Counted from the first letter of the stretch, positions 16,585-27,160 are shown. The stretch: 64,000 nt of DNA from Bacillus rhizoplanae (GCF_917563915.1 NZ_CAKJTI010000006.1:140886-204885); one strand, 5' to 3'. The notes: generated by a model not told the origin, from the sequence alone. Numbers and translations are program-made.

Positions 16585-16612
16585 GGCTCCTTTCGGAGGA
16601 GCTTTTTTTAGA
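16583..16612 (+). terminator. Terminator after yuiB
   Basis: GAGGCTCC and GGAGGAGC can pair around a short T-rich loop and are followed by TTTTTTT. Confidence 0.65.
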
Positions 16613-16716
16613 GATGTCCAACTTCAGTGCTTGTCTTTGCTAAACAGGGCACTTACGTTTTTTATGCGTATTTTCTTCATCGTTTAGGGAACAATGACGA
16701 TGAAGGAGTGTGAAAA

Positions 16717-17343
16717 ATGATAAAACGATTTAGCATTCGCATGATGATGGTTTGCTTATTTTTAGTTGCATTATGTGTAACTTGGCAAGCTGTGTCAGGA
16801 ATCTCTCTTTCTGAAATGATTCATATGTATAAGAAAAATGAAGTGAAAGAAGTTCACGCAGCTGAGCAAAGTAAGCAAGCGATTCCAAATACCTCAGTCA
16901 TTCATGCTTTAGAGAATGAAAAAGATTGGTCAAAATATCGTTCGATGGAAGTTATGGCAACAGGATATACAGCTGGCAGGGAGTCAACAGGGAAGACAAA
17001 AGGACATCCTGAGTATGGGATTACATATTCCGGTGTAAAAGTAAAACGGGACATATACTCAACAATTGCGGCTGATTTGCGCGTATTTCCGATTGGGACA
17101 ATCTTGTTTATTCCTGGATATGGCTATGGTGTTGTAGCGGATAAAGGCGGTGCTATTAAAGGAAATCGACTTGATTTATATTATGAAACCGTGCAAGATG
17201 TATACAGTCAATGGGGAAAGAAGAAAGTGAATGTTTACATTGTGAAAATGGGAAATGGAAAATTTACAGAACAAGAGTTAACACTTTTAAACGAAGCGGA
17301 ACCGATGCAAGTGTTTCGCGGACAATATTTAAACCAACGATAG
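16717..17343 (+). CDS. yuiC: 3D-domain protein YuiC (predicted cell-wall lytic enzyme)
   Basis: This 208-aa protein has an N-terminal membrane anchor or signal (residues ~7-27) and a C-terminal 3D domain. The domain's three Asp-containing elements are visible: [23 protein letters not shown] and NRLDLYYE. The domain resembles the catalytic core of MltA-type lytic transglycosylases; B. subtilis YuiC is a stationary-phase-survival-type peptidoglycan enzyme. ATG 16717 follows AAGGAGTGTG. It sits outside the membrane facing the wall. Confidence 0.9.
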   Translation: MIKRFSIRMMMVCLFLVALCVTWQAVSGISLSEMIHMYKKNEVKEVHAAEQSKQAIPNTSVIHALENEKDWSKYRSMEVMATGYTAGRESTGKTKGHPEYGITYSGVKVKRDIYSTIAADLRVFPIGTILFIPGYGYGVVADKGGAIKGNRLDLYYETVQDVYSQWGKKKVNVYIVKMGNGKFTEQELTLLNEAEPMQVFRGQYLNQR

Positions 17344-17373
17344 TCTAGACGCTTAAAGCGCTAGACTTTTTTT
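17343..17373 (+). terminator. Terminator of yuiC
   Basis: GTCTAG...CTAGAC with inner GCTT/AAGC pairing is followed by TTTTTTT. Confidence 0.8.
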
Positions 17374-17393
17374 CATTCTCTTGTCATCATGAA

Positions 17394-17543
17394 ATAAAGT
17401 GAAACTTCCATCAGTGGGTCTTCATCTCCCAATGATGGTTAGTTGAACCAATCGGGCTTTTACGGGCAGTTATTCCCCGCCTATCTTCTTCGCTTCTCTC
17501 AACCTTGAGGTGGGGGTCTTACTGCCCGTTAGTGCGGGATGAA
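17394..17543 (-). repeat. bcr1 element, near full length, 150 bp
   Basis: Inverted orientation, starting ATAAAGTGAAAC; the far end reads GGGATGAAA, so one flank ATAAA is degraded. The core and central stem are intact. Confidence 0.85.
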
Positions 17544-17581
17544 ATAGAGGAGAAAGAAAATATAGCAAAGGGAGAGCATAT

Positions 17582-17962
17582 ATGGAAGACTATCCTTTAG
17601 CGTATTATGAGTTTTTTATAAAGTATAACGAAGGCGATTATTATACGTGTCATGACTTATTAGAAGAAATGTGGCTTGAAGATCGGGGGAATTTGTTTTT
17701 AAAAGGTTTATTGCAAATGGCAGTCGCTCAGTATCATTACAGCTATGGGAATATAAAGGGAGCACGAATGATGATGGAAGTAGCGGAAGAGTATTTAACT
17801 CCATATTGTCCTGTTTATTGGAATTTGAATGTTGAAAAGGTCGTACACTTTATTCAATTGTGCCGCAAAATTTTACCAAAAGAGATAAATCGAATTCCAT
17901 ACGAGCAAGTTCAGAATTTGCCGCAGCTCCCAGAGTTTATTTTATATATGGAAGAAGTTTGA
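17582..17962 (+). CDS. DUF309 family protein (YpuF-like)
   Basis: This 126-aa protein has the DUF309 motif near the N-terminus (FNEGDYYTCHDLLEEMW-like, here YNEGDYYTCHDLLEEMWLE), followed by KGLLQMAVAQYH. The fold is an all-helical repeat; no biochemical role is known to me. ATG 17582 follows AAGGGAGAG. pepA starts 63 bp later behind its own TATAAT (17990), so it may be a separate unit. Confidence 0.85.
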   Translation: MEDYPLAYYEFFIKYNEGDYYTCHDLLEEMWLEDRGNLFLKGLLQMAVAQYHYSYGNIKGARMMMEVAEEYLTPYCPVYWNLNVEKVVHFIQLCRKILPKEINRIPYEQVQNLPQLPEFILYMEEV

Positions 17963-18024
17963 ATTGTCGCATTTTCGCGAAAATAAAGCTATAATAGAAA
18001 CAGAAAAAATATGGGGGTGCTAGC

Positions 18025-19509
18025 ATGTTTCAAGTACAAAAAGAACTAGCAAGTCATGAAGCGGTAGTTGTTGCCTTATTTGAAGACGAGGTAATGAGTA
18101 GTTTTGTAAAAGAATTAGATCAGGCGTTTGATGGACATTTACAAGTGCTACTAGACGAGAAAGAAATTTCTCCGAAGAAAAAAGTAATTTCGAAAGTACA
18201 TAGCTTAGGAAAAACCGATGCAAAGCGTTACTACTTTGTTGGTCTTGGCAAAAAAGAAAGATATACAACAGAAACATTGCGCGGTGCACTTGGAAAGTTA
18301 GCGAAAACGTTACAAGGTGCAAAAGTAAAAAATGTTGCATTTGTATTAGATTCATTCGTTACTGAAAAAATGGATGCAACTGATGTTGCACATATTGCAG
18401 CAGAAACATATTTCCTTGGTACATATGAATTAGTAACATATAAAACAAATCAAAAAGAAGCACATCAATTAGAAAGCTTTGCTGTCATTACAGAAGAAGA
18501 TCCGCAAGAAATTGAAGCAGCATTAACAGTTGGCTATGTACATGGCCGTGCTACAAACTCTGCGCGTACGCTTGTGAATCTGCCGCCAAACGTATTAACG
18601 GCAACAGCTTTAGCAGACTATGCGGTTGAACTAGCGGAAAAATATGATATGGATTATAAAGTACTTGAAAAAGAAGAGATGGAAGAGCTTGGAATGGGTG
18701 CGCTGCTTGCAGTTAACCAAGGTTCTACAGAACCGCCAAAAATGATTGCTCTTTTATACAAAGGTAAAGAAGAGTGGACAGATGTAATTGGCTTAGTTGG
18801 TAAAGGGATTACATACGATACAGGTGGTTATTCTCTGAAACCGCGCGAAAGCATGGTTGGTATGAAAGGCGATATGGGCGGCGCAGCAGCTGTTCTTGGC
18901 GCAATGGAAATTATCGGTGAACTTCGCCCAGAGAAAAACGTTGTTGCCGTTATCCCTTCTACGGACAATATGGTGAGCGGCACTGCATTTAAACCAGATG
19001 ATGTGATTACATCGATGAGCGGTAAAACAATTGAAGTATTAAATACAGACGCAGAAGGCCGCTTAGCGTTAGCTGACGGTATTACGTATGCGAAAAAGCT
19101 TGGTGCAAATTACCTTGTTGATGTCGCGACATTAACAGGCGGCATTATTGTTGCTCTTGGAAACCATACGACAGGTGCAATGACAAATGATGAAGCATTT
19201 TATGAACAAATGTTAGAAGCAGCGATGGAAACAGATGAGCCAATTTGGCAATTACCGATTTTTGAACGTGATAAAGAACGTGTTCGTAACAGTAAATTTG
19301 CAGATTTAAACAACTCACCAGGACGCGATGGTCATGCAATCATGGCAGGAACATTCCTTGGGGAGTTTGCAGAAGAAACACCTTGGGTGCATTTAGATAT
19401 TGCAGGAACATCTGATACAAAGGGCTCACACGACTTAGGTCCAGCTGGTGGAACAGGCACGATGGTGCGTACATTAGCAACACTTGTTGAGCGTTTTGGG
19501 GAAGAGTAA
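18025..19509 (+). CDS. pepA: Leucyl aminopeptidase (M17)
   Basis: This 494-aa cytosolic two-metal exopeptidase removes N-terminal residues in peptide turnover. The active-site blocks are clear: [15 protein letters not shown] (residues ~252-266), [11 protein letters not shown] (~276) and the signature [10 protein letters not shown] (~337). Together they supply the Lys, Asp and Glu metal ligands and the catalytic Arg. Corresponds to B. subtilis YuiE/PepA, matching the yui neighbourhood. ATG 18025 follows GGGGGTG. Confidence 0.95.
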   Translation: MFQVQKELASHEAVVVALFEDEVMSSFVKELDQAFDGHLQVLLDEKEISPKKKVISKVHSLGKTDAKRYYFVGLGKKERYTTETLRGALGKLAKTLQGAKVKNVAFVLDSFVTEKMDATDVAHIAAETYFLGTYELVTYKTNQKEAHQLESFAVITEEDPQEIEAALTVGYVHGRATNSARTLVNLPPNVLTATALADYAVELAEKYDMDYKVLEKEEMEELGMGALLAVNQGSTEPPKMIALLYKGKEEWTDVIGLVGKGITYDTGGYSLKPRESMVGMKGDMGGAAAVLGAMEIIGELRPEKNVVAVIPSTDNMVSGTAFKPDDVITSMSGKTIEVLNTDAEGRLALADGITYAKKLGANYLVDVATLTGGIIVALGNHTTGAMTNDEAFYEQMLEAAMETDEPIWQLPIFERDKERVRNSKFADLNNSPGRDGHAIMAGTFLGEFAEETPWVHLDIAGTSDTKGSHDLGPAGGTGTMVRTLATLVERFGEE

Positions 19510-19515
19510 ATGAGG

Positions 19516-19546
19516 AAAGGATTGGCAGATGCCAATCCTTTTTTTG
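19516..19546 (+). terminator. Terminator of pepA
   Basis: AAGGATTGGCA and TGCCAATCCTT form a perfect stem followed by TTTTT. Confidence 0.9.
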
Positions 19547-19609
19547 ATGCGTGCCAGCGTTTTTCTTTGATAAAGAAGGAGTTAAATGTTGTAAAAAGAT
19601 AAAAAATAT

Positions 19610-19639
19610 TTGAGGAAAGCGCTATTTTTTTCATATAAT
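19610..19639 (+). promoter_or_regulatory. Sigma-A-type promoter of pgcA
   Basis: TTGAGG (19610) and TATAAT (19634) are 18 bp apart, about 30 bp before the start codon. Confidence 0.6.
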
Positions 19640-19670
19640 GGGATTATGTCTATTGAGAGGAGAGAGCAAC

Positions 19671-21395
19671 ATGAAATGGAAAAAAGAATATGAACGTTGG
19701 ATTTCCTTTGCGAATTTAGATGCAGAGCTAAAGCAGCAACTAGAAGCAATGCAAAGTGATGAAAAGAAAATTGAAGATAGTTTTTATAAAGATTTAGAAT
19801 TTGGTACAGGTGGTATGCGCGGGGAACTAGGTGCTGGCACAAATCGTTTAAATGTGTACACTGTCCGCAAGGCAACAGAAGGTTTAGCCCGTTTCATTGA
19901 AAACCAAGGTGAAGAAGCAAAAGCACGTGGCGTAGTTGTCGCATATGATTCTCGTCACAAGTCTCCAGAGTTTGCGATGGAAGTAGCAGCAACACTAGGT
20001 GCTCATGGCATTAAAACATATGTATTTGAAAGCCTGCGCCCAACACCAGAGCTTTCTTTTGCAGTACGTTATTTACATACATGCAGTGGAATCGTTCTTA
20101 CAGCAAGCCACAATCCGCCGGAATATAATGGCTATAAAGTGTACGGAGATGATGGCGGGCAATTGCCTCCAAAAGAAGCGGATGAGTTAATTAGTTATGT
20201 AAATGATGTAAGTGACGAATTGACAGTAGAGGTTGCTGATGTAGAGCAATTGAAACAAAATGGTCTCTTACAGATTATCGGTCAAGAAGTTGACGATGCG
20301 TATTTAGAACAATTAAAAACAGTTATTCTTAATAAAGAGCTTGTGAAGGAAGTTGGACAAGATTTAAAAATTGTCTTCTCACCTTTACATGGAACATCTA
20401 ATATTCCGGCTCGCCGCGGATTAGAGGCTGTTGGATTTAAAAATGTAACTGTTGTGAAAGAACAAGAACAGCCAGATCCAAACTTCTCAACAGTAAAATC
20501 ACCAAATCCAGAAGAACATGCTGCATTTGAATTGGCAATTCGGTACGGTGAAGAAATTGATGCAGATGTATTAATTGCAACAGATCCAGATGCTGATCGC
20601 CTTGGCGTAGCAGTTCGTAATCATGATGGCAAGTATCAAGTGTTGACAGGAAATCAAACAGGTGCTTTAATGTTGGATTACTTATTAACACAAAAGAAAG
20701 AACAAGGTATTTTACCAACAAACGGTGTTGTATTAAAAACAATCGTTACATCCGAATTAGGACGCACAATCGCAAAGGCTTACGGACTTGATACAATCGA
20801 TACGTTAACTGGATTTAAATTCATCGGTGAAAAGATTAAGCAATATGAAGCGAGCGGAGAATATGAGTTCCAGTTTGGTTATGAAGAAAGCTACGGTTAT
20901 TTAATTCGCCCGTTCTGCCGTGATAAAGACGCAGTACAGTCTGTATTATTTGCATGTGAAGTTGCCGCATATTATAAAGCGCAAGGTAAAACATTATATG
21001 ATGGTTTACTTGAAGTATTTGAAAAGTACGGATATTTCCGTGAAGGACTTGTTTCCTTAACGTTAAAAGGAAAAGATGGAGCAGAGCAAATTCAAAATAT
21101 GATGACATCTTTCCGTGAAAATAGGCCGACAGAAGTGGCTGGCTTAAAAGTAACGATTGCGGAAGATTATAAAGCAAGCGTTAGAACAAAAGTAAAAGAA
21201 GCTGCGACAGAAGAAATTGAATTACCAAAATCAAATGTATTAAAGTATTATTTGGCAGATGGATCTTGGTTCTGCCTGCGACCATCAGGAACAGAGCCGA
21301 AGATTAAGTTTTACTTTGGTGTACAAGGAGATTCACTACAACATAGTGAAGAGAAGCTTGAAGCGATTAAAGAAGATATTATGAATCGTTTTTAA
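19671..21395 (+). CDS. pgcA: Alpha-phosphoglucomutase (phospho-sugar mutase)
   Basis: This 574-aa enzyme interconverts glucose-6-P and glucose-1-P, the substrate of GtaB encoded at 26270. The phosphoserine loop [11 protein letters not shown] is at ~residue 142, the Mg loop DPDADRLG near 305, the sugar loop GYEESYGY near 405, and the phosphate-binding [12 protein letters not shown] near the C-terminus. I chose ATG 19671 behind GAGAGGAGAG; an in-frame ATG at 19638 overlaps the -10 box. Together with GtaB it would feed UDP-glucose to the glycosylation genes downstream. Confidence 0.93.
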   Translation: MKWKKEYERWISFANLDAELKQQLEAMQSDEKKIEDSFYKDLEFGTGGMRGELGAGTNRLNVYTVRKATEGLARFIENQGEEAKARGVVVAYDSRHKSPEFAMEVAATLGAHGIKTYVFESLRPTPELSFAVRYLHTCSGIVLTASHNPPEYNGYKVYGDDGGQLPPKEADELISYVNDVSDELTVEVADVEQLKQNGLLQIIGQEVDDAYLEQLKTVILNKELVKEVGQDLKIVFSPLHGTSNIPARRGLEAVGFKNVTVVKEQEQPDPNFSTVKSPNPEEHAAFELAIRYGEEIDADVLIATDPDADRLGVAVRNHDGKYQVLTGNQTGALMLDYLLTQKKEQGILPTNGVVLKTIVTSELGRTIAKAYGLDTIDTLTGFKFIGEKIKQYEASGEYEFQFGYEESYGYLIRPFCRDKDAVQSVLFACEVAAYYKAQGKTLYDGLLEVFEKYGYFREGLVSLTLKGKDGAEQIQNMMTSFRENRPTEVAGLKVTIAEDYKASVRTKVKEAATEEIELPKSNVLKYYLADGSWFCLRPSGTEPKIKFYFGVQGDSLQHSEEKLEAIKEDIMNRF

Positions 21396-21402
21396 TATGA
21401 GT

Positions 21403-21430
21403 AAAGAGGGAATATTTTCCCTCTTTTTTT
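21403..21430 (+). terminator. Terminator of pgcA
   Basis: AAAGAGGGAA and TTCCCTCTTT pair around TATT, then TTTTT. Confidence 0.9.
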
Positions 21431-21614
21431 ACGTTTTCATATAAAAATGAGGAAGATTGTAAGACAAGCATGAAATTTCTCTTATTTTATGATAGAATTT
21501 TATTCCGTGCGGGATAAGTATGCGCTTTCAAATTGAAAGTTTAGAAGGATTACGTTTTATCCATACATGTTAAAAGTAGTGAAAAAATATCAAAATATTC
21601 GTAATGTTCAAAGA

Positions 21615-21691
21615 TAAGCCCGGAAGTGGCTGTTGATTCAGCCGATCATCAGTACAGGAGAATTTCTACTGATGAAAGTTTCATTTTCTAT
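21615..21691 (+). repeat. Decayed bcr1 relic (3' half)
   Basis: AAGCCCG..., a diverged core, the hairpin CATCAGTA...TACTGATG and the end AAAGTTTCATTTTCTAT match the bcr1 3' half in order. The hairpin pairing survives despite base changes. Confidence 0.55.
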
Positions 21692-21725
21692 CTAGGTTTT
21701 AATTCATAAAAAGAGAGTTGAGTGT

Positions 21726-22067
21726 ATGAAAGCATCTACTAAAAATTATGTGTTTTTACATGCAGCCTTTTTTTTATACTCTATTATAATGGTGTATATG
21801 AAATGGGCGGCAAAATTTTCAGTTACTTCAATTAGTTTTTTCTTAGCTTACATGGGACTTATTATTCTTTTGTTTGGATATGCAATTATTTGGCAGCAAG
21901 TAATTAAACATTTTGAAATATCTAAAGCGTATTCACATCGAGGAGTTATTATTTTATGGGGACTTCTATGGTCCGTAGTATTTTTTGGAGATGTTATAAA
22001 ATGGAATAATTTACTAGGTGCAGCTATCATTATAATTGGAATTGTTGTGGTGACAAGAGATGAATAA
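21726..22067 (+). CDS. Small EamA/SMR-type membrane protein, subunit 1
   Basis: This 113-aa protein has about four membrane helices and resembles half of an EamA transporter, or ArnE/ArnF-type flippase subunits that move undecaprenyl-phosphate-sugars. It overlaps the next gene by 8 bp, which suggests paired translation and a heterodimer. The C-terminal region (VVFFGDVIKWNNLLGAAIII) has the usual last-helix pattern. ATG 21726 follows AAAAGAGAG. The flippase role is inferred from the neighbouring polyprenyl-glycosyltransferase genes. Confidence 0.7.
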   Translation: MKASTKNYVFLHAAFFLYSIIMVYMKWAAKFSVTSISFFLAYMGLIILLFGYAIIWQQVIKHFEISKAYSHRGVIILWGLLWSVVFFGDVIKWNNLLGAAIIIIGIVVVTRDE

Positions 22068-22398
22068 ATTTGTACTGCTTTATATTTTTGGGATTATTTT
22101 GGCAAATTACTCACAAATTTTATTAAAAAAAGCAACGTTAGCTGTTTATGATAAGAAATGGAAAGAATATGTGAATCGTTATGTAATTATTGGATATTCT
22201 TTATTTGTGATAAATGCAGGTTTAAATGTAATTGCGATGAAAGGTGTCCCGTTAAAGCAAGCACCTGTTTTAGAGTCGCTTAGTTATGTTGTTATTTTAA
22301 TATTCAGTTGGTATTTTCTTGGCGAGAAAATTACGAAAAGAAAAGTAATAGGAAATATTATTATCATTATAGGAATTGCTGTGTTTTGTATGCAGTGA
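22060..22398 (+). CDS. Small EamA/SMR-type membrane protein, subunit 2
   Basis: This 112-aa four-helix protein has the early motif NYSQILLKKATL and the end helix IFSWYFLGEKITKRKVIGN typical of the SMR/EamA family. It overlaps subunit 1 by 8 bp. It probably forms the flippase for the sugar-lipid made by the GT2 at 24449. The DUF2142 gene follows after 68 bp. Confidence 0.7.
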   Translation: MNKFVLLYIFGIILANYSQILLKKATLAVYDKKWKEYVNRYVIIGYSLFVINAGLNVIAMKGVPLKQAPVLESLSYVVILIFSWYFLGEKITKRKVIGNIIIIIGIAVFCMQ

Positions 22399-22466
22399 AA
22401 GGAGTGTATTTCTATAATAAGTAGTGTTAATTTAAGGAAAATAATATAAATGGAGTGTTATGTTGT

Positions 22467-24428
22467 ATGGTAAATAGGAAAAAGATATTTTTGTCTTTTT
22501 TGATAGTTTTTTGTGCAGTTTTTTATGTATTCCTGACGGGACCTATTCATACTGTAAACAAAAGCCTTGCTTATAGCAATTATAAGATGGTTGATTTAGC
22601 CGAGGGCGATGAATTACGACAAGAGTTTCGTTTTGCTGGGGAAAACCCAAAGTATTTGTTATTACCTCTTACAAGCGAAAGCTATCATAAAAACGCACTA
22701 TTGGAGTATGAACTTTCAGTTAAAGGAAGAGTAGTAAGTAAAGAGACAATCGATTTGAAAAAATGGGGTGGAGAAGACTATATTAAAGATCCTCATTTTA
22801 AAAGTAGTATCATAGTTCCTATTGCAAAAGATTTAGATAATGATGTTGTCTTAAAAGTGAAAATCGTGAAAGCGGAGAATGGTGAAAAAATTTCTATTCG
22901 TACTGGGGCATCATTATCATCAGATGGAAAATTGATTGTTAATGGTAAAGAAGATAAAGGACAAGCAGTAGCGGCTAAAGTATTATACGATCAACTGGAT
23001 TGGCTAAAAATTAGACAAGCTGCAATTACCGCATTAGTTACCTTAGTTGTTTTAGCTTTAATTGGGAAAAATACAATTAAGAATTTTGTTGTTGTGGCTG
23101 GAGCAATGGGGATTATGTTTAGTTTTAATAATCCGCTTTTTGAAGCAACTGATGAGAATTTTCATTTTGCAAAAGCTTATGATATTAGTTTAGGGCATCT
23201 TCTGTCTACGAAACAAGGTGATAAAGTAGGCGTTAACTTGCCAGAAAATATAGACGACATGCCACGACCAAATCAATTTGAAACAACTTATGGATTGCTT
23301 CAAAAAGGCGAAAGATACGATAGAGCTAAGAGCGAGGCTTGGGATACGTATACTTTTGCAAATAAAACAAAATTCGTCGAGCAGCCGACAACGGCTGTTT
23401 ATACACCAATTCCATATATTCCACAAGCTCTTGGCTTGTTTATTGCCAATATATTAGGTTTAAAAGCTTTCAGTGCTCTAATGTTAGGAAGAATTTTTAA
23501 CTTAATTGTGTATATTGTGTTGACTGCAATGGCGATAAAAATAATTCCAAGATTGAAAAATACGCTAGCGTTTTTAGCTTCATTTCCGTTATTTGTATCA
23601 TTAGCTGCATCATTTTCGGCTGATGCAATGTTGATGGGGTTAACTTACTTATTTATCGCTATTATATTACAGAAACTTATGTGTTCGGAAAAGGATGTAT
23701 TACGAGTTAAGGACTTTGTTATTCCAACCTTGTTATTAATCCTTATTGTATTGTGTAAATTTACGTATTGGCCATTATCATTCTTAATGCTGTCATTTGT
23801 TGGACGGGACCTATTCCGTACGAAAATGCAAGGTATTATTTCTTTCCTTACGCTTGCAGGTATATCCGGTTTACTGATGAGTTCTTGGAATTTATTTGTG
23901 ATGAAGTTTGTTGGAACAATTAATCCAAATGAAAAAATTAATCCAGTTGAGCAATTGAAATTCATGTTTGGACATCCAGTTGATGCTATGAAAACATTCT
24001 TTGGAACTTTTGAAGACGGAATGAGTACGTGGCTGACCATGTTAAATCAAGTTGGATGGGTAACGCATTTAATGAGCGGTATTGTAATTATTAGTTTGGT
24101 TGGGCTTGTTATGACGGCAATCTTTGATTATACAGAAGATAAGTTTAAATTACGCAACATTGATTATTGGATTTTTATTTTAACAAGTATAAGTATAGTT
24201 GGACTAGTTATGTTAAGTTTATATTTAACTTGGTCTGAAGTTGGTGCAGATTTTATAAATGGGCTACAAGGAAGATATTTCTTACCTATTTTGCCAATTA
24301 TATTGTTTATGTTTAATGAAAAAATGAATGTAAAACAGCATTCGGAGTTAACGGCACAAAGGTCAGCGAAGTTAGCATGTTGGATGTTGTTGTATGCCAA
24401 TGTTTTTATGTTGGGTTATTTATATTAA
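22467..24428 (+). CDS. DUF2142 family polytopic protein (predicted GT-C glycosyltransferase)
   Basis: This 653-aa protein has one N-terminal helix, an extracytoplasmic ~150-residue beta-rich domain and then about 11 helices. The DUF2142 hallmarks are present: ATDENFHFAKAYD (~residue 228) and the later loop EQPTTAVYTPIPYIPQ. It resembles GT-C enzymes that take sugar from polyprenyl phosphate outside the membrane. I chose ATG 22467, nine bases after GGAGTG; a GTG at 22455 has no separate site. Its acceptor is unknown. It stands in an apparent operon with EamA subunits, a GT2 and DUF2304. Confidence 0.8.
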   Translation: MVNRKKIFLSFLIVFCAVFYVFLTGPIHTVNKSLAYSNYKMVDLAEGDELRQEFRFAGENPKYLLLPLTSESYHKNALLEYELSVKGRVVSKETIDLKKWGGEDYIKDPHFKSSIIVPIAKDLDNDVVLKVKIVKAENGEKISIRTGASLSSDGKLIVNGKEDKGQAVAAKVLYDQLDWLKIRQAAITALVTLVVLALIGKNTIKNFVVVAGAMGIMFSFNNPLFEATDENFHFAKAYDISLGHLLSTKQGDKVGVNLPENIDDMPRPNQFETTYGLLQKGERYDRAKSEAWDTYTFANKTKFVEQPTTAVYTPIPYIPQALGLFIANILGLKAFSALMLGRIFNLIVYIVLTAMAIKIIPRLKNTLAFLASFPLFVSLAASFSADAMLMGLTYLFIAIILQKLMCSEKDVLRVKDFVIPTLLLILIVLCKFTYWPLSFLMLSFVGRDLFRTKMQGIISFLTLAGISGLLMSSWNLFVMKFVGTINPNEKINPVEQLKFMFGHPVDAMKTFFGTFEDGMSTWLTMLNQVGWVTHLMSGIVIISLVGLVMTAIFDYTEDKFKLRNIDYWIFILTSISIVGLVMLSLYLTWSEVGADFINGLQGRYFLPILPIILFMFNEKMNVKQHSELTAQRSAKLACWMLLYANVFMLGYLY

Positions 24429-24448
24429 AGTGGAGTGGGGGATTACTT

Positions 24449-25165
24449 TTGTTTAAAAAGAAGCTCATTATTATTCCTGCCTATAATGAATCAACGAACT
24501 TAATTCATGTTGTAGAGGATATAGAAGCGAATGCACCGGATTTTGATTACGTCATTATTAATGATTGTTCAAAGGATGATACAGAGCAAATTTGTAAAGA
24601 TAATAAATTTAACTACGTCAGTTTGCCAATTAATTTAGGAATCGGCGGAGCGATGCAAACGGGGTATAAATATGCGCAGCGCTACGGTTATGATATTGCT
24701 GTACAATTTGATGGTGACGGTCAACATGATGCTGCCTATTTAGGCGTTCTTCTTCAGACGATGGAAGAAAAACAGGCAGATATGGTTATTGGTTCACGTT
24801 TTATTAATAAAGAAGGCTTTCAGTCTTCCTTCACAAGAAGATTAGGAATTCGTTTCTTTGAAAAGTTAATTAAAGCTGTATCTGGAAAAATAATCACAGA
24901 TGCTACTTCTGGATTTAGAATGGTGAATCGCGATATTATTAATGAATTTTGCGATTACTATCCAAAAGATTATCCAGAACCAGAAAGTATTGTTTCTGTA
25001 TTAAGAAATGACTATAAAATAGAGGAAGCCCCTGTACTTATGCGAGACAGAATCGGTGGCACATCTTCGATTGTAAATTACAAAGCAATTTATTATATGA
25101 TTAAAGTGACACTTGCGATTACAATCGACAGATTAAAACCTAAACGAAAGGAGAATGCTTCATGA
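24449..25165 (+). CDS. Glycosyltransferase family 2, DPM1-like
   Basis: This 238-aa GT-A enzyme has IIIPAYNE at the N-terminus, FDGDGQHD (DxD metal site) near residue 90 and ATSGFRMVNRD near residue 155. It lacks C-terminal membrane helices, like soluble dolichyl-/polyprenyl-phosphate sugar synthases. I chose TTG 24449 eight bases after GGAGTGGGGGA; an upstream ATG at 24377 lies inside the previous gene. It overlaps the DUF2304 gene by 4 bp. It would make the lipid-linked sugar for the EamA pair and the DUF2142 protein. Confidence 0.85.
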   Translation: MFKKKLIIIPAYNESTNLIHVVEDIEANAPDFDYVIINDCSKDDTEQICKDNKFNYVSLPINLGIGGAMQTGYKYAQRYGYDIAVQFDGDGQHDAAYLGVLLQTMEEKQADMVIGSRFINKEGFQSSFTRRLGIRFFEKLIKAVSGKIITDATSGFRMVNRDIINEFCDYYPKDYPEPESIVSVLRNDYKIEEAPVLMRDRIGGTSSIVNYKAIYYMIKVTLAITIDRLKPKRKENAS

Positions 25166-25554
25166 CAATTCGCCTTCAAGTATTAATTATTTTAGGTGTA
25201 TTAGTAGGATTGATTATTTTTACAAACTTAGTGCGTAAAGAGAAATTAGACCTGAAGTATGTACTGACATGGTTTGGCGTTTTAATCGGTATTCTCATCA
25301 TTGGAATCTTGCCAAAAACGATTAATGTTGTATCGGATATGTTAGGTGTTGCAACGCCAATTAACGCATTGTTTTTTTTCGGATTTATATTTGTAACATG
25401 TGTATTGTTCTTTTTAACGATTGTTGTTTCGAGATCCTCTGCTCGTATTAAAGAGTTGACGCAAATCGTAGCGATTCATCAGCATGAAAATGAAAAAATG
25501 AAGAAAAAATTGGATAACTATTATAAAGAAGAGAACCAAAAAGTGACTATGTAA
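25162..25554 (+). CDS. DUF2304 membrane protein
   Basis: This 130-aa protein has three helices (residues ~5-22, ~33-50, ~65-90) and a C-terminal coiled-coil-like tail. DUF2304 proteins typically follow GT2 genes and may anchor or regulate them. It overlaps the GT2 stop as ATGA. The stop TAA shares its last base with the flanking ATAAA of an inverted bcr1. Confidence 0.85.
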   Translation: MTIRLQVLIILGVLVGLIIFTNLVRKEKLDLKYVLTWFGVLIGILIIGILPKTINVVSDMLGVATPINALFFFGFIFVTCVLFFLTIVVSRSSARIKELTQIVAIHQHENEKMKKKLDNYYKEENQKVTM

Positions 25555-25690
25555 TAAAGTGAAATTTTTCATCGGAGCGCTTTCCCTACTGGTGGTTAGT
25601 TGAACGAATCGGACTCTAACAGGAAACCTAACTTTTTGGATTGCTCAGGACTTTGAGTGGAGGGCTTATTGCCTATTAGAGTGAGATAAA
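25554..25690 (-). repeat. bcr1 element, diverged, 137 bp
   Basis: Inverted, with ATAAA at both ends (25554-25558 and 25686-25690). The core GGTTAGTTGAACGAATCGG and the ends are recognisable, the middle strongly changed. Confidence 0.75.
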
Positions 25691-25695
25691 GAGAA

Positions 25696-25730
25696 CAAAA
25701 AGGAGTGAATCTTGCATTCACTCCTTTTTG
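25696..25730. terminator. Bidirectional terminator after the DUF2304 operon
   Basis: AAAAAGGAGTGAAT and ATTCACTCCTTTTT pair perfectly around CTTGC. Confidence 0.9.
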
Positions 25731-26269
25731 CATGCGTGTAATTCAAACTCATTTAGGTTAATATAAAGTGGGAATATTATGATTATTGGTGATGTTTATA
25801 TAATAATTAGGGTTGCTTCATTTTCTTACTATTTAAGTGGATTTTTTCGTTGGAAAAGTATAGTAAATTCTTATTTTATTGAAGTAAAAAGAATGAAGAA
25901 GTAACGGCAGGAGCATATGGTAATGCTAGAACAAAGCATGTTACATTATGTGCGCTTTTAGATATTAACTGTTTATTAAAGGAAGTGACAAATAAAGGAC
26001 AACTATAAAGTAACCTTGACGAATAAAGAAGCAATCATGTAGAATTTGTAGGAAGTGTCATTTTCGGTAAGTGAGAAACAAACATGTAAGAAAACTGTAA
26101 TATGACACTCAGATTAATAGATATATAATATAGAAGTTGCGTTTTTTCTATAAGAGATGTCTTGTCAAGGAATAAAATTTATTCAATAAATATACTTTGA
26201 CGGGGCAAATTAAAAAATAAATATTTGTATAAATGCGCATATAGACCAACAAAGAAAGAGGTTATAAGC
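25731..26269 (+). other. 539-bp region before gtaB with one coding remnant
   Basis: A short plus-strand frame at 25892-26008 (NEEVTAGAYGNARTKHVTLC..., stop TAA) has no start signal and is cut off upstream by a stop. It looks like the 3' end of a lost gene that I do not recognise. Otherwise the region is AT-rich. Candidate promoters for gtaB (TATAAT near 26125; TTGACG near 26198) are not convincing. Confidence 0.4.
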
Positions 26270-27160
26270 ATGAAAAAGGTAAGAAAGGCCATTATCCCAG
26301 CTGCTGGTCTTGGAACACGTTTTTTACCAGCAACGAAGGCAATGCCAAAGGAAATGTTACCGATTGTTGATAAACCAACAATTCAATATATCGTTGAAGA
26401 AGCAGTTGCTGCAGGTATTGAAGATATTATTATCGTTACAGGTAAAGGAAAACGTGCAATCGAAGATCATTTCGATAATGCTTTTGAATTAGAGCAAAAT
26501 TTATTAGAAAAGAAAAAGTATGAGCTACTTGAAAAAGTACAAGCTTCTTCTAAAATGGTGGATATTCACTATATCCGTCAAAAGGAACCAAAAGGTTTGG
26601 GCCATGCAGTATGGTGCGCGCGCAAATTCATTGGTGATGAGCCGTTTGCTGTATTACTTGGAGACGATATTGTACAAGCAGAAACACCTTGCTTAAAACA
26701 GTTAATCGATGAGTATGAAAAAACACTGTCATCCGTAATTGGTGTACAAACAGTTCCAGAAGATGAAACACATCGCTACGGTATTATTGATCCATCAGAA
26801 AAAGATGGACGCCGTTATCAAGTAAAACAATTCGTTGAAAAACCAGCACAAGGTACAGCACCTTCAAATTTAGCGATTATGGGTCGTTATATATTAACAC
26901 CGGAAATCTTCCGTTTCTTAGAAGAGCAACATATCGGTGCTGGCGGTGAAATTCAATTAACGGATGCAATTCAAAATCTAAATGAAATTCAACGCGTATT
27001 CGCTTACGATTTTGAAGGAAAACGTTATGATGTTGGTGAGAAGCTTGGCTTTATTCAAACAACAATTGAAATGGCGCTGCAACATGACGAATTAAAAGAA
27101 GATTTACTACAAATTATGCAAAACCTTGTGAAAGAACAAGGAGAAGCGATTAAAAACTAA
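26270..27160 (+). CDS. gtaB: UTP-glucose-1-phosphate uridylyltransferase
   Basis: This 296-aa nucleotidyltransferase makes UDP-glucose from UTP and glucose-1-P. The nucleotide loop [20 protein letters not shown] is at residues ~11-30, VEKP near residue 171 and the sugar-binding region GGEIQLTDA near 225. I chose ATG 26270 eight bases after AAAGAGG; an in-frame upstream ATG lacks a ribosome site. Its product feeds the flanking glycosyltransferase modules; with pgcA upstream the pathway to UDP-glucose is present in this window. A long inverted repeat follows. Confidence 0.95.
   Translation: MKKVRKAIIPAAGLGTRFLPATKAMPKEMLPIVDKPTIQYIVEEAVAAGIEDIIIVTGKGKRAIEDHFDNAFELEQNLLEKKKYELLEKVQASSKMVDIHYIRQKEPKGLGHAVWCARKFIGDEPFAVLLGDDIVQAETPCLKQLIDEYEKTLSSVIGVQTVPEDETHRYGIIDPSEKDGRRYQVKQFVEKPAQGTAPSNLAIMGRYILTPEIFRFLEEQHIGAGGEIQLTDAIQNLNEIQRVFAYDFEGKRYDVGEKLGFIQTTIEMALQHDELKEDLLQIMQNLVKEQGEAIKN

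Noticed and set aside
16717-17343. Resuscitation-promoting-factor role for the 3D-domain gene
   Set aside because: The 3D domain and neighbours identify YuiC; no Rpf domain is present.
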